Assembly: GCF_009765365.1 (NCBI RefSeq) | Contig: NZ_VTOM01000008.1 | Location: 1-64,000 of the forward strand | DNA from: Antarcticirhabdus aurantiaca | Lineage (GTDB): Bacteria > Pseudomonadota > Alphaproteobacteria > Rhizobiales > Rhizobiaceae | DNA: 64,000 nt | Direction: 5' to 3' | Shown: piece after piece, positions 14,837-22,468 of the stretch | Layout of the letters: every line of letters begins with the position of its first letter | How positions within the stretch are numbered: the stretch's first letter is position 1 | Notes under the pieces: generated by a model | The model's input: only the letters and a program-made list of their open reading frames with translations | What the model was told of the DNA's origin: nothing | Databases searched by the model: none | Position numbers and translations under genes: made by a program

Positions 14837-16248
14837 CGCCGACCGTCACCATCCAGCGCGCCGCCACCGTCGGCATCCTCGTCACGGCCGCGGCGGGGCT
14901 GACGGTGGCGCTCGCCGCGCCGCCCCTGCCGCCCGTCACGGACCGGATCGAGGTCCGCCCGGCCTTCATCGCCTCGACGGCGCGCGTCCTGGCCCCGTCA
15001 GTGGCCGCTGGTGCGGTCGAGGTGCGTCCGAGCGTCATCGCCTCCACCGCGGCGGTGCGCGCGCCCAGCGTCCAGCCTGGAGCCGTGACGGTGCAGCCGG
15101 CGATGATCGCCAGCACGGCGCAGGTGCGCGCTCCGACAGTAGAAGCGCTCGCGCCCGGCGCCGCGGAGGTTCGCCCCGCCGTCATCGCTTCGACTGCTGC
15201 GGTGCCGGCGCCCACGGTGCAGCCCGGCGCCGTGTCGGTGGCTCCGGCACTCATCGTATCCACGGCTTCCGTCTTCGCCCCGGCCGTTCAGCCTGGTCCG
15301 GTCGCCGTCCTGCCGACGGTTGTCGGCTCGACCTCGGCCGTGTTCGCGCCAACGATCCAGGCGGGCGCTTCGCAGATCGCGCCGGCCATCATCGCCAGCA
15401 CGGCAGTCGTGCCGAGCCCCGTCGTCCAGCCGGGCGCGGTCAACGTGGCGCCCGCGCTGATCGCATCCACAGCCCTCGTGCGCGCCCCCACGGTGGCCGC
15501 CGCCGCGGCGGGCTACGACCCGGATGCACAGGCGGCGTTCGATGCCATGACGGTCCAGCCGGCAGCCGCTCGCAAGCAGCTCTACAGCGACCTGGTTGCC
15601 GGTCTGAAGACGGACGGCGTTTGGTCGAAGCTCGATTGGCTGACCATCCTCGCGGCGCACGATGCGCAAGCCGCTCGGCTCAACCTGCGCGCCCCCACGA
15701 AGTCGCTGGCGGCAGTCAATACGCCGTCGTTCACCACGGATCGCGGCTATGCGGGCGACGCTCTGTCGTCGCACCTGTCCTTCAACGAGGCGTTCAACGC
15801 GACTGGCAATCAGTACGCGCTGAACTCGGCCACGATCGGCACATGGTGCAATCTCCAGGGACCCAAGTCAGGCTTCCGGCCGCTCATCGGATCATCGCAG
15901 TCAACGCGAAGCTACATCCGCCCGAACACGGCCGGCAACGGCGAGGCTCGCATGAACGACAGCACCTCGCTCAACCTCGGCGCGGCCGAGGCCATGACCG
16001 GGAGCCGCTTCCTCACGCGCACCGGGGCCAACGCCCGCGCCTACTATCGCAACGGCGCCTTGAGCCTTTCCGACACGGCGGTCTCGAATGCGATTGCGAC
16101 CGGGCCGGCGTACCTACTGCGCAACGGCACCGAATACGCCGACGACCGCTTGGCCGCAGCCTTCACGGGCGGCGGCATTACCGACGCCGAGGCGCAGGCG
16201 ATCCACAACCGCTTCTCAACCTTCCTCACCGCCATAGGAGCCGCCTAA
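14833..16248 (+). CDS. Tail fibre with eight tandem 23-residue repeats
   Basis: 471 aa. The N-terminus is a hydrophobic stretch (AATVGILVTAAAGLTVALAA). Residues 37-225 are eight near-copies of a 23-aa unit of the form V.V.PA.IASTA.V.AP.VQPG. The C-terminal part (from about residue 226) is a globular region with ATGNQYALNSATIGTWCNLQ, a Tyr-rich strand and an end ITDAEAQAIHNRFSTFLTAI that resembles phage tip domains. A rigid repeat shaft with a head fits a receptor fibre. It overlaps the previous gene by 4 bp. Confidence 0.7.
   Translation: MTPTVTIQRAATVGILVTAAAGLTVALAAPPLPPVTDRIEVRPAFIASTARVLAPSVAAGAVEVRPSVIASTAAVRAPSVQPGAVTVQPAMIASTAQVRAPTVEALAPGAAEVRPAVIASTAAVPAPTVQPGAVSVAPALIVSTASVFAPAVQPGPVAVLPTVVGSTSAVFAPTIQAGASQIAPAIIASTAVVPSPVVQPGAVNVAPALIASTALVRAPTVAAAAAGYDPDAQAAFDAMTVQPAAARKQLYSDLVAGLKTDGVWSKLDWLTILAAHDAQAARLNLRAPTKSLAAVNTPSFTTDRGYAGDALSSHLSFNEAFNATGNQYALNSATIGTWCNLQGPKSGFRPLIGSSQSTRSYIRPNTAGNGEARMNDSTSLNLGAAEAMTGSRFLTRTGANARAYYRNGALSLSDTAVSNAIATGPAYLLRNGTEYADDRLAAAFTGGGITDAEAQAIHNRFSTFLTAIGAA
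14941..15507 (+). repeat. Eight in-frame tandem repeats of about 69 bp
   Basis: The period is 69 bp (23 codons); one unit is 3 codons longer (EALAPG insertion). The units differ at many silent and replacement sites, so the array is old or under drift. The invariant core is IASTA followed by V.AP.V.PG. Copy-number change by slippage would alter shaft length in steps of 23 residues. Confidence 0.85.
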
Positions 16249-16249
16249 G

Positions 16250-16510
16250 ATGGCCGACCTTCGACCCTTTCTGCTCATGGACAAGCTTCAGGCCGCGCGC
16301 TTCCGTGAGGAGACGGCCGGTGACGAGAACCGGCTCGATCCGGTGCTCGTGCGTGGCGGGCCTCACACCGGCAAGTACGTCCTGCCCGAGCGAGTGATCT
16401 ACGACGACGCCTTCGAAGCGCGCCGCGATGCCTTCCGGATGCTCACGGTGGTGTCGCTCGACGTCACGGAGGCCTTTCCGCCGGAGCCTGAGCCGGATGA
16501 GGACGCCTAA
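16250..16510 (+). CDS. Hypothetical phage protein (86 aa)
   Basis: 86 aa, mixed charge, acidic C-terminus (EPEPDEDA). The centre (RLDPVLVRGGPHTGKYVLPE) looks like a small all-beta protein. It starts one base after the repeat-fibre stop and so is very likely co-expressed. Function unknown; a fibre chaperone is one possibility by position. Confidence 0.5.
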   Translation: MADLRPFLLMDKLQAARFREETAGDENRLDPVLVRGGPHTGKYVLPERVIYDDAFEARRDAFRMLTVVSLDVTEAFPPEPEPDEDA

Positions 16511-16636
16511 CGAACTCGCCCCTCCGACCCTCGCGCACCGCATCGAGTTCCGCCTTTGCTGGTGGATCGGCTCCGCCTTCGACATCGCCGCGGGATGGCT
16601 CCTGCGACGATGCTTCCCCGCCCTCTGCTTCAACAG

Positions 16637-16659
16637 GCCCGCTTCGAGCGGGCTTTTTT
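16637..16659 (+). terminator. Rho-independent terminator before the lysis genes
   Basis: A 6-bp stem GCCCGC / GCGGGC with a 5-base TTCGA loop and a TTTTTT tail. It closes the fibre run. The endolysin starts 25 bp later, the same arrangement as at 14004-14056. Confidence 0.8.
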
Positions 16660-16683
16660 CATGCCCGCTCATAGGAGGGTTCC

Positions 16684-17586
16684 TTGGACCTCGCGCAGTT
16701 CTTCGCCACCATCCGCGCCGCGCCCTTTGCCGGCTCGCTCAGCCAGGAAGCCGTGGACGGCGTCAGCGCCATCCTTGCCGCCTTCCAGGTCTACGGCGAC
16801 GGCGACCGCGGCAAGCTCGCCTACATCCTGGCGACGGCCTTCCACGAGGGCGACCGCTTCCGCACCATGCGAGAATACGCCAGCGGCGAGGCCTACGAGG
16901 GCCGGCGCGACCTCGGCAACACGACAGCCGGAGACGGGCGGCGCTTTCGCGGTCGGGGCTTCGTCCAGATCACCGGCCGGCGGAACTACACCGATTGGGC
17001 GAAGCGCCTCGGCGTCGATCTCGTCGGCAATCCTGATCTCGCCGAACAGCGCCCGATCGCCGCGAGGATCCTCGTCGAGGGCATGATGCTCGGCACCTTC
17101 ACGGGCCGGAAGCTCGGCGACTACGTGGCTGGCACGAAGGTCGACTACCGCGAGGCCCGCCGGGTCGTGAACGGCACTGACAAGGCTGAGCTCATCGCCG
17201 GCCACGCGCGGCAGTTCGAAGTGGCGCTCGACGGCGCCGGTTACGACGGGGCGAGCGCCGGTGCGGTGCCGGAGACGCCCGCCGTGGTGATCGTGCCGCC
17301 GGCGCAGACGCCTGTGCCGATCGGGCACAATGGCGGGCCGCCGCTCGAGCCGGAGCCCGTCGCCAAGCCGACGCCGACGGGAGGCCCCGTGTCAAAGGCC
17401 AACGGTGGAGCGATTGGCGTCATCGTCGTCTCGCCGCTGCTGGGGCTCATGGCCAAGTTCGGCTGGATCCCCGCGTCGATCGCGACCGACCCGGAGGTGC
17501 TGATCCAGGTCACGGCGCTGCTGCTCGCGGCTGGCGCGTGGGCGGGCACCTACCTCGCGCCGCGGAATGCGGAGACGCGGCCGTGA
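16684..17586 (+). CDS. GH19-type endolysin with C-terminal membrane domain
   Basis: 300 aa with a TTG start behind a strong AGGAGGG site. Residues 1-180 are a GH19 chitinase-like muramidase domain: TAFHEGDRFRTMREYA carries the catalytic Glu, then GRGFVQITGRRNYTDWAKRL. A linker with PIGHNGGPPLE follows, then about 75 residues with two hydrophobic segments (GAIGVIVVSPLLGLMAKFGW and VLIQVTALLLAAGAWAGTYL). Family endolysins of about 180 aa lack this tail, so enzyme and membrane anchor (holin-like) are fused. The stop overlaps the GTG of the next gene. Confidence 0.8.
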   Translation: MDLAQFFATIRAAPFAGSLSQEAVDGVSAILAAFQVYGDGDRGKLAYILATAFHEGDRFRTMREYASGEAYEGRRDLGNTTAGDGRRFRGRGFVQITGRRNYTDWAKRLGVDLVGNPDLAEQRPIAARILVEGMMLGTFTGRKLGDYVAGTKVDYREARRVVNGTDKAELIAGHARQFEVALDGAGYDGASAGAVPETPAVVIVPPAQTPVPIGHNGGPPLEPEPVAKPTPTGGPVSKANGGAIGVIVVSPLLGLMAKFGWIPASIATDPEVLIQVTALLLAAGAWAGTYLAPRNAETRP

Positions 17587-18005
17587 TCGCCATAAGGGAG
17601 GTTCGCCGCCGATTCCATGAGCGCTCGGCTGAGTGGTACTCGGCAACCGTCCTGTTCGGCTTCGGCGCCGTGCTGATGCACCCGAGCCCCACCTTCACCT
17701 CGCCCTCCTGGGACGGCTTCGCACAGCTTGGCGAAGAGGGCACCGGCCTCATGATCGGCGGCATCGGCTTCGTTTGGCTGATCGCCCTGTTCATCAACGG
17801 CGCACGCCAGATGGTGACCTCGACCCTGCGCATGATCTGCGCGTTCCTCGGCGCCTTGGCCTCCGGCATCCTCTGCATCGGCTTTCTCGGTGCCTACTTT
17901 TTGTCCGGCATCCTCACCACGGGCGCTTGGACCTACTTCATGCTGAGCGTCTACAGCCTGTACGCGCTCTTTCATGCCACGAAAGACAAGCGGCGGAACG
18001 GCTGA
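17583..18005 (+). CDS. Phage membrane protein, four predicted helices
   Basis: 140 aa with a GTG start overlapping the endolysin stop. Four hydrophobic stretches can be seen, including WYSATVLFGFGAVLMH and ICAFLGALASGILCIGFLGA, with a short cytoplasmic basic end (KDKRRNG). The place after the endolysin suggests part of the lysis cassette, perhaps a holin. The sequence itself does not match a family known to me. Confidence 0.6.
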   Translation: MIAIREVRRRFHERSAEWYSATVLFGFGAVLMHPSPTFTSPSWDGFAQLGEEGTGLMIGGIGFVWLIALFINGARQMVTSTLRMICAFLGALASGILCIGFLGAYFLSGILTTGAWTYFMLSVYSLYALFHATKDKRRNG

Positions 18006-18388
18006 TGGAAGGCATACCGGAGTGGCTGTATTGGCTCGCAACGGGGATCGGGACTGCCATCGGCGCGCTGGTGGTCAAGGCCGGGTGGAACTCGGAGACC
18101 CGCCAGCCGCCTGAGACGATGTCTGTGATTGCCGGCGCCCTTGTTGACAGTGAGTCGGTCAGAGCTTTGTCCGGCGAGATCGCGCTGCAGGTCGTGGCGA
18201 TCAGCAAGCAGACGCATTCGATCGAGGCGCTGGCTATGGCAATGAAGGAGGGCGCGGCCACCGCCAGAGACGCGGCGGCGCTGGCCAAGGATCAACTGCG
18301 CGCCAGCGATCAGCGGACACAAGCGATCCTCAAGCTCGAGGACGAGATCAAGGAACTGCGCCACGCGATGACCCTGCAGCGGCGCTGA
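18005..18388 (+). CDS. Membrane-anchored coiled-coil phage protein (127 aa)
   Basis: 127 aa. One N-terminal transmembrane helix (WLYWLATGIGTAIGALVVKA), then a long helical Ala/Glu/Lys region (ARDAAALAKDQLRASDQRTQ to IKELRHAMTLQRR). Topology and length resemble i-spanin (Rz) proteins. No overlapping lipoprotein o-spanin frame was recognised. Its start shares a base with the upstream stop; it is the last gene of the lysis group. Confidence 0.55.
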   Translation: MEGIPEWLYWLATGIGTAIGALVVKAGWNSETRQPPETMSVIAGALVDSESVRALSGEIALQVVAISKQTHSIEALAMAMKEGAATARDAAALAKDQLRASDQRTQAILKLEDEIKELRHAMTLQRR

Positions 18389-18935
18389 CACTTGATCATG
18401 GCTGGCGTCCTGAGCTGATCGGCGCATAGTGCCGATGCGGGGCATCGGGCGTCACGACAGGCTCGATCATTTTCTCGGCCTCCTCGATCAACGTCTTCAT
18501 GAAGGCGTCAAAGGCGTCGAAGAGCGCGAGTACATTGGAAGGAGGGGGTATGGGCCTGTCGCGCGCTATCGGCGCGGATTGCGCAACACCATCTAATAGG
18601 TCGCCCTAGCTCAACATGGAGTAGGTGATTGTCCGTAATGACGATTTTTATGTCAGTAGGCTGGACTGAGGGTGCGAGCGAACCGCGGCGAACCCCGCCG
18701 CATCATCGCTGGCGCAAGGAGCTGCCGGGCTGGGTGGGTCGTTTCGCCTGAGCTGAGCTTCGCGCCAGAAGAGCCCCGCCTAGTCCTCGCCCTGGCGAAG
18801 TTTTGCGTGGCTGACGATGACGTTCCGGCGCCATTTCGATGATTAAGCGTGGCTGTGCATAGACAATCGATCTAGACAAGTACGTCAATAGGTCATCTTG
18901 TCAGTTTAAGAGACGTATTTGGATCGAGGCGCGAT
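18389..18935. other. Intergenic interval, no gene recognised
   Basis: About 550 bp between the lysis genes and the next weak ORF. Short frames occur on both strands but none has a ribosome site or protein-like composition. The sequence is less GC-rich than its neighbours near 18600-18660. Confidence 0.4.
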
Positions 18936-19139
18936 ATGTCATCAGGCTTGTCCTGGCAGAGGTTGTGCCATCATCCGGGATCTCTGATCGTGGATGGCGC
19001 CAATGACAACTTGCTCCTGTCCACACGTGCCTGGGAAGCATGGTTCGAGCCTTGGTTCTGTGATGAGCCCATGCTCGTGGAGATTTCCGATAACGTTCAT
19101 GTTCTCATCCGCCCGGCCGCTGGACCGCATGGTGCATAG
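18936..19139 (+). CDS. Hypothetical small protein (67 aa)
   Basis: 67 aa, Trp-rich (four Trp: WQR, WEAWFEPWF) with a beta-like tail LVEISDNVHVLIRPAAG. The DNA before it is relatively AT-rich and could hold a promoter, but no clear ribosome site is seen. Not recognised. Confidence 0.35.
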   Translation: MSSGLSWQRLCHHPGSLIVDGANDNLLLSTRAWEAWFEPWFCDEPMLVEISDNVHVLIRPAAGPHGA

Positions 19140-19237
19140 CCAAAGGCCATAGTCAGACACGACCCAGGCGGTCGCTTGGTCTATCGCGCCAGAGGACGCA
19201 TCTTGAAATAGCATCATCATGCCCGTACCCGCCCAAT

Positions 19238-19411
19238 ATGGTTGACTGCCTGCGGCTACTCGCCAAGGGGCGCATGGTGCCGGAAATCGCCGATGAGCTA
19301 GGGCGTGATGAAGGCGCGATCGTCGGGATGATCGAAGTTGCCTGCGACGCTCTGAAAGCTCGCAATGCCGTTCATGCGGTGAACATCGCCATCCGTAAGG
19401 GGCTAATCTAG
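19238..19411 (+). CDS. Stand-alone LuxR-type HTH peptide (57 aa)
   Basis: 57 codons from the ATG at 19238. The sequence runs LLAKGRMVPEIADELGRDEG, then GMIEVACDALKARNAVHAVN and ends in IAIRKGLI, aligning along its full length with the four-helix LuxR/GerE DNA-binding domain (L..G....EIA..L......V......... KL...N...AV..A...G.I). No sensory domain is present, so it may be a mini-regulator or the remnant of a longer gene. No good ribosome site is visible. Confidence 0.45.
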   Translation: MVDCLRLLAKGRMVPEIADELGRDEGAIVGMIEVACDALKARNAVHAVNIAIRKGLI

Positions 19412-19525
19412 GAAGCCGTGCTGATGGCTGCGTCTCCATCTCTTCAGTGGCTCAGGCTCAGACAAGCCTGACAAGGCAGTCTGTTTCTGCGGGTGCCCTT
19501 GAGGGAATTCGCCGCCCGCAAACAC

Positions 19526-19558
19526 GCCCGCTCCTTTCGCACGAGGAGCGGGCTTTTT
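19526..19558 (+). terminator. Rho-independent terminator
   Basis: A 10-bp perfect stem GCCCGCTCCT / AGGAGCGGGC with an 8-base loop and TTTTT tail. It ends plus-strand transcription before the convergent imuA gene. A second hairpin (19634-19671, CGAAGCCCGCC / GGCGGGCTTCG) lies at the 3' end of imuA but lacks a T-run. Confidence 0.75.
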
Positions 19559-19676
19559 CGTTCGTGACACGCCCTGCCGCTGCTCGTAAGCTGTCGATGT
19601 GGGACGGGTTGGCTCCGATCTTCGCGTCCCACCCGAAGCCCGCCCTATCGTTCCCCGATTGGCGGGCTTCGTCGTT

Positions 19677-20432
19677 TCAGTACCCTGCTTTGCGTCGCGC
19701 CAGATGGGCGTTGGCCGCCCGCTGTGCCGGATCAGGCGAAAGCGCCATCAGCCCTTCACGATCGCACGCCTCAACCTCGAAATCGGCGCTCTCGCCGGAC
19801 CGCACGCGGATCAGCTCCAAGAGCCACCGGGCGCGGCCGACGCCTGGCACAGGTAGAGCGACGGAAGGCAGTGCCGAGATGCGCCAGCGCGTGACGCTGG
19901 CCGTCGGCTGGCCGAAGTCCGCGGCTTCCGTCTGGCGCCGCCAGCGGCGGATGGCGAGTGCCAGAGTGCCAGAGCGCTCTGCCGCCAGATGCAGCCGGCG
20001 CGAGGCCGTCATCGAGAGCTTCGCCACCTCACCGATCACCGCGCCGAGCCCACCGTGGTTCAGCGCGTCCTCAAAGCAGGCCAGCAGCTCCTGCTCGTTG
20101 CCCGCTTCGACGTAGACGACCCGGCCGGGCTTGAGGCCAACTTGCGCGAGAGCAGGGGCGAAGAGATCCTGCCGGACGACACACCAGAGGATCATGCCCT
20201 TCGTGCGCGCCGCCACACCTGCGGTAAAGAGGGCCGAGGCCGCGCCGTCCACCGCGCCGTTGCCGCCGCCCGCGAACTCGTGCAGCGCGCCGAGCGCAAG
20301 GCCGCCACCGGGTAGACGAGCGTCGATTTCAGAGATGCCGAAGGGCAGGACGCCGTGCCCGCGCGCCTTTGCTCCTTCGATCTTGCGGACGCGGTCGCGC
20401 AGCTCGGCAAGTCGCTGGTCGTGCGTGCTCAT
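19677..20432 (-). CDS. imuA: ImuA-family protein, orphan
   Basis: 251 aa from the ATG at 20432. The family signature is clear: GVLPFGISEIDARLPGGGLA, LGALHEFAGGG, MILWCVVRQDLFAPALAQVG, ACFEDALNHGGLGAVIGEVA, and a C-terminal RWLLELIRVRSG. ImuA is a RecA-like protein of the SOS mutagenesis cassette imuA-imuB-dnaE2, which lets cells copy past lesions. Here neither imuB nor dnaE2 follows (the next genes point the other way), so it must work with chromosomal partners or have lost its role. Confidence 0.8.
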   Translation of the reverse strand: MSTHDQRLAELRDRVRKIEGAKARGHGVLPFGISEIDARLPGGGLALGALHEFAGGGNGAVDGAASALFTAGVAARTKGMILWCVVRQDLFAPALAQVGLKPGRVVYVEAGNEQELLACFEDALNHGGLGAVIGEVAKLSMTASRRLHLAAERSGTLALAIRRWRRQTEAADFGQPTASVTRWRISALPSVALPVPGVGRARWLLELIRVRSGESADFEVEACDREGLMALSPDPAQRAANAHLARRKAGY

Positions 20433-20509
20433 CGTCGCGGGTCCATGCCGGTCTGCCTCCGCCTGTAAGAACGAAGGTAGAACAGATGGCATGAACAATC
20501 AGTGAGTCG

Positions 20510-20935
20510 CTAGGCGGCGTTCACGTCGCCATATGCCTCAAGTGCCGCGACCAAGGCATCAAGGGACCGAGCCTGTTTGGCAGAGATAGAGCGATAGGCT
20601 CGGATAAAGCGCAACTCCTCAGCCTGCAGCGTCGGCCCGCTGGAGAGCGCTGGCAAGTCGCCGAAGAACTCTGCGATGTCCATCTTGAGAGCTCGGGCGA
20701 TCGAGACAAGCCGCCCGGCCGATATCCGATTGCTGCCCGACTCGTACTTCTGGACCTGCTGGAAGCTGCAGCCGATAAGGAAGGCCAGCTGCGGCTGGCT
20801 GACGCCTCTCGATGTGCGAGCTTGTCGCAGCATAGAAGCAATCGCCCGATCATGATCGTTCCCCCGCTTGCCTTGAAGGCGTTTAGGGGCTTCTACCTGT
20901 GAGGCGTCGGTCGCATCCATGCGCCGACTATGCAT
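20510..20935 (-). CDS. XRE family transcriptional regulator
   Basis: 141 aa (alternative ATG at 20920). The helix-turn-helix lies at about residues 30-90: IASMLRQARTSRGVSQPQLA then IGCSFQQVQKYESGSNRISA and LVSIARALKMDIAEFFGDL. The tail (RAYRSISAKQARSLDALVAA) matches rhizobial HTH proteins of this length. It could be the prophage repressor, although no opposite cro-like gene is next to it. Confidence 0.8.
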   Translation of the reverse strand: MHSRRMDATDASQVEAPKRLQGKRGNDHDRAIASMLRQARTSRGVSQPQLAFLIGCSFQQVQKYESGSNRISAGRLVSIARALKMDIAEFFGDLPALSSGPTLQAEELRFIRAYRSISAKQARSLDALVAALEAYGDVNAA

Positions 20936-20941
20936 GCGGCC

Positions 20942-21151
20942 CTACAGGTCGTCCAGCACGTCCCGGATCTCGGCAAGCTCCCGGATCGTGCCGCCGTGAA
21001 GGTTGTTTTTGCGCGAGAGGCTTTCGAGCTGCTGAAGTGCCAGCAGCGCCTTGTCTCGGTCGGGCAGGTTGCGGATGATGAGTGCGAGAAGCATGCGATG
21101 GGCGTCCAGGCGGGCGTCCATCTCGGCGATGATGTCGTCGTCTTCTTCCAT
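20942..21151 (-). CDS. Hypothetical helical protein (69 aa)
   Basis: 69 aa, acidic at both ends and helical throughout (MEEDDDIIAEMDARLDAHRM ... LALQQLESLSRKNN). It precedes the XRE gene by 6 bp on the same strand and is likely in one transcript with it. Unrecognised. Confidence 0.5.
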   Translation of the reverse strand: MEEDDDIIAEMDARLDAHRMLLALIIRNLPDRDKALLALQQLESLSRKNNLHGGTIRELAEIRDVLDDL

Positions 21152-21183
21152 GGCGGAGCTATGGCACGCGTCAGCCTAGCCCG

Positions 21184-21444
21184 TCACCCGTCATGCCCGT
21201 GGTCGATCCGCTTTCGCCCGCGAGGCGTCAGGCGATACCAGGCCGAGAAGGACCGGGGGAGCGAAGGGCCAATCCGAACCTCGGCGAGCCCAAGCTTCAC
21301 GAGGTGTTCTGCAGCTTGGAAGAGGCCCGGCTGAGCCTCAAGCTCGAAAGTCTCACGCCCGACTGCGTCCTCGTCGTTGAGGCCATCATCTAGGAACGTG
21401 AGTGCCCAGATCTGCATCGCCGTGAGTTCCGACCTTCGGGTCAT
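21184..21444 (-). CDS. Hypothetical small winged-helix-like protein (86 aa)
   Basis: 86 aa. LTAMQIWALTFLDDGL, then LFQAAEHLVKLGLAEVR and FSAWYRLTPRGRKRI has the order helix, recognition-like helix, wing strand ending in T..GR..I, as in small phage winged-helix proteins. A DNA-binding role is inferred from this outline only. Confidence 0.5.
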   Translation of the reverse strand: MTRRSELTAMQIWALTFLDDGLNDEDAVGRETFELEAQPGLFQAAEHLVKLGLAEVRIGPSLPRSFSAWYRLTPRGRKRIDHGHDG

Positions 21445-21813
21445 GGCTGACTATGACACGCACCCGGGATGGCTGCCATAGCCAGCCTTTGGGTGAAAGA
21501 GCCGTCATAGCAGGAGGGGAATCATCTGAAGCACGGCGAGCATGAAGACCGTGACGGTCGCCAAGAGGAACATGCGTCGTTCATCAGCTCTCATGGCTCG
21601 GCTGTGTCCCGCGCGCACTATGCCGCTCCACGGGCAATCTGGCGTTTATCGTGCGATAAGTCGACTGCGTAGAAGCCACAGCCACACCCCCGCCTTTCCG
21701 GCTATGAGCAGAGGTGGGGAAGGTCAGGCAACTCATGCAATTTCTGCATCTGCTGGGGAGCTTAGGTAAAAGTTTCATCCAGATCAATGCGTTACCATTT
21801 GACCGGGTTTTGA
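21445..21813. other. Interval with a possible membrane peptide
   Basis: No long gene is seen. A minus-strand ATG at 21594 opens a short frame beginning MRADERRMFLLATVTVFM, hydrophobic and membrane-peptide-like; it ends close to 21500. It lacks a family and has weak support. The rest, including the relatively AT-rich 21700-21800, shows no recognisable site. Confidence 0.3.
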
Positions 21814-22128
21814 TCAGGCTGCCGCGATGCCCTTGGTCTCGGGCAGAGGGTCTTCGGCGAGGGCGGCGCGGCCGGCGTCGGTCAGCACGTAGCTTGTCGG
21901 CTTCGTGTGGCTGAATGGCCCTTTATCCACCTGCGCCAGCCATTTTCTCTGTCCTGCGGCGTGGACCGATGCGAAGGCATGGCGAGATCCATCCGCGCCA
22001 TCAAAGGCCAGCCACCCGCGAGCACAGATCGTCAGCGGCCCCTGCTTCGCTGCTTCCAGCGCGCGCCGTTGAGCCTTCGTCAGCCTAGCTCTGTTCGGCA
22101 TCGCGGCAGCCTGTTCCTTCTCAGCCAT
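21814..22128 (-). CDS. Hypothetical phage protein bracketed by an inverted repeat (104 aa)
   Basis: 104 aa from the ATG at 22128; an inner ATG at 22101 has its own Shine-Dalgarno-like AGG. The sequence has LTKAQRRALEAAKQGPLTIC and SYVLTDAGRAALAEDPLPET, a winged-helix flavour. A 17-bp motif copy lies at the start (22097-22113) and an exact inverted copy at the stop (21815-21831). The gene overlaps its upstream neighbour by 8 bp. Unknown function. Confidence 0.55.
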   Translation of the reverse strand: MAEKEQAAAMPNRARLTKAQRRALEAAKQGPLTICARGWLAFDGADGSRHAFASVHAAGQRKWLAQVDKGPFSHTKPTSYVLTDAGRAALAEDPLPETKGIAAA

Positions 22129-22468
22129 GGTCGGCCTCCGAGAGAGCGGCATCGATCATCGTCTGCCATGTCTCGATGTCGCGAGGATGGTTGTTGCGAT
22201 GGGCGGCGGCCAGCACGAAGTCGGTCGGCTCGCGCACCGCTTCAAGCGCGGCCCGAGCTTCTGCGAAGGCGAGCCGGTGCATTCTATGCAGCGTGGGGGC
22301 GGCGTCAGCGGGCGATACGGCAACCGCCTCGGTCAGTTCGTCCCATGTGTGCGTGACCTCGTTCTCGGCCGCCCACGCACTGTAGATCGCCTTGGCGGCT
22401 TGCTCCACCATCGTCATCTGTCCGTCGCCTCGCATCGCGGCAGCCTTTGTCATCATCTCCTCAGCCAT
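22121..22468 (-). CDS. Hypothetical phage protein (115 aa)
   Basis: 115 aa; starts MAEEMMTKAAAMRGDG, where AAAM is encoded by the shared 14-bp motif (22432-22445). The alternative start is the inner ATG at 22435 behind AAAGG. The body is helical (VEQAAKAIYSAWAAENE, TLHRMHRLAFAEARAALEAV) and common in phages in general outline. Overlaps the upstream gene by 8 bp. Confidence 0.55.
   Translation of the reverse strand: MAEEMMTKAAAMRGDGQMTMVEQAAKAIYSAWAAENEVTHTWDELTEAVAVSPADAAPTLHRMHRLAFAEARAALEAVREPTDFVLAAAHRNNHPRDIETWQTMIDAALSEADHG

Noticed and set aside
16497-17036. Plus-strand frame from an ATGA at the end of the 86-aa gene, beginning MRTPNELAPPTLAHRI
   Set aside because: It runs through the terminator hairpin and over the endolysin in another frame without a natural stop.
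19447-20115. A 222-codon plus-strand frame opposite imuA
   Set aside because: Ser/Arg-rich shadow of the ImuA gene with no family.
20942-21151. Toxin-antitoxin pair with the XRE gene
   Set aside because: The 69-aa helical protein has no toxin signature and the XRE protein looks like a repressor-sized regulator.
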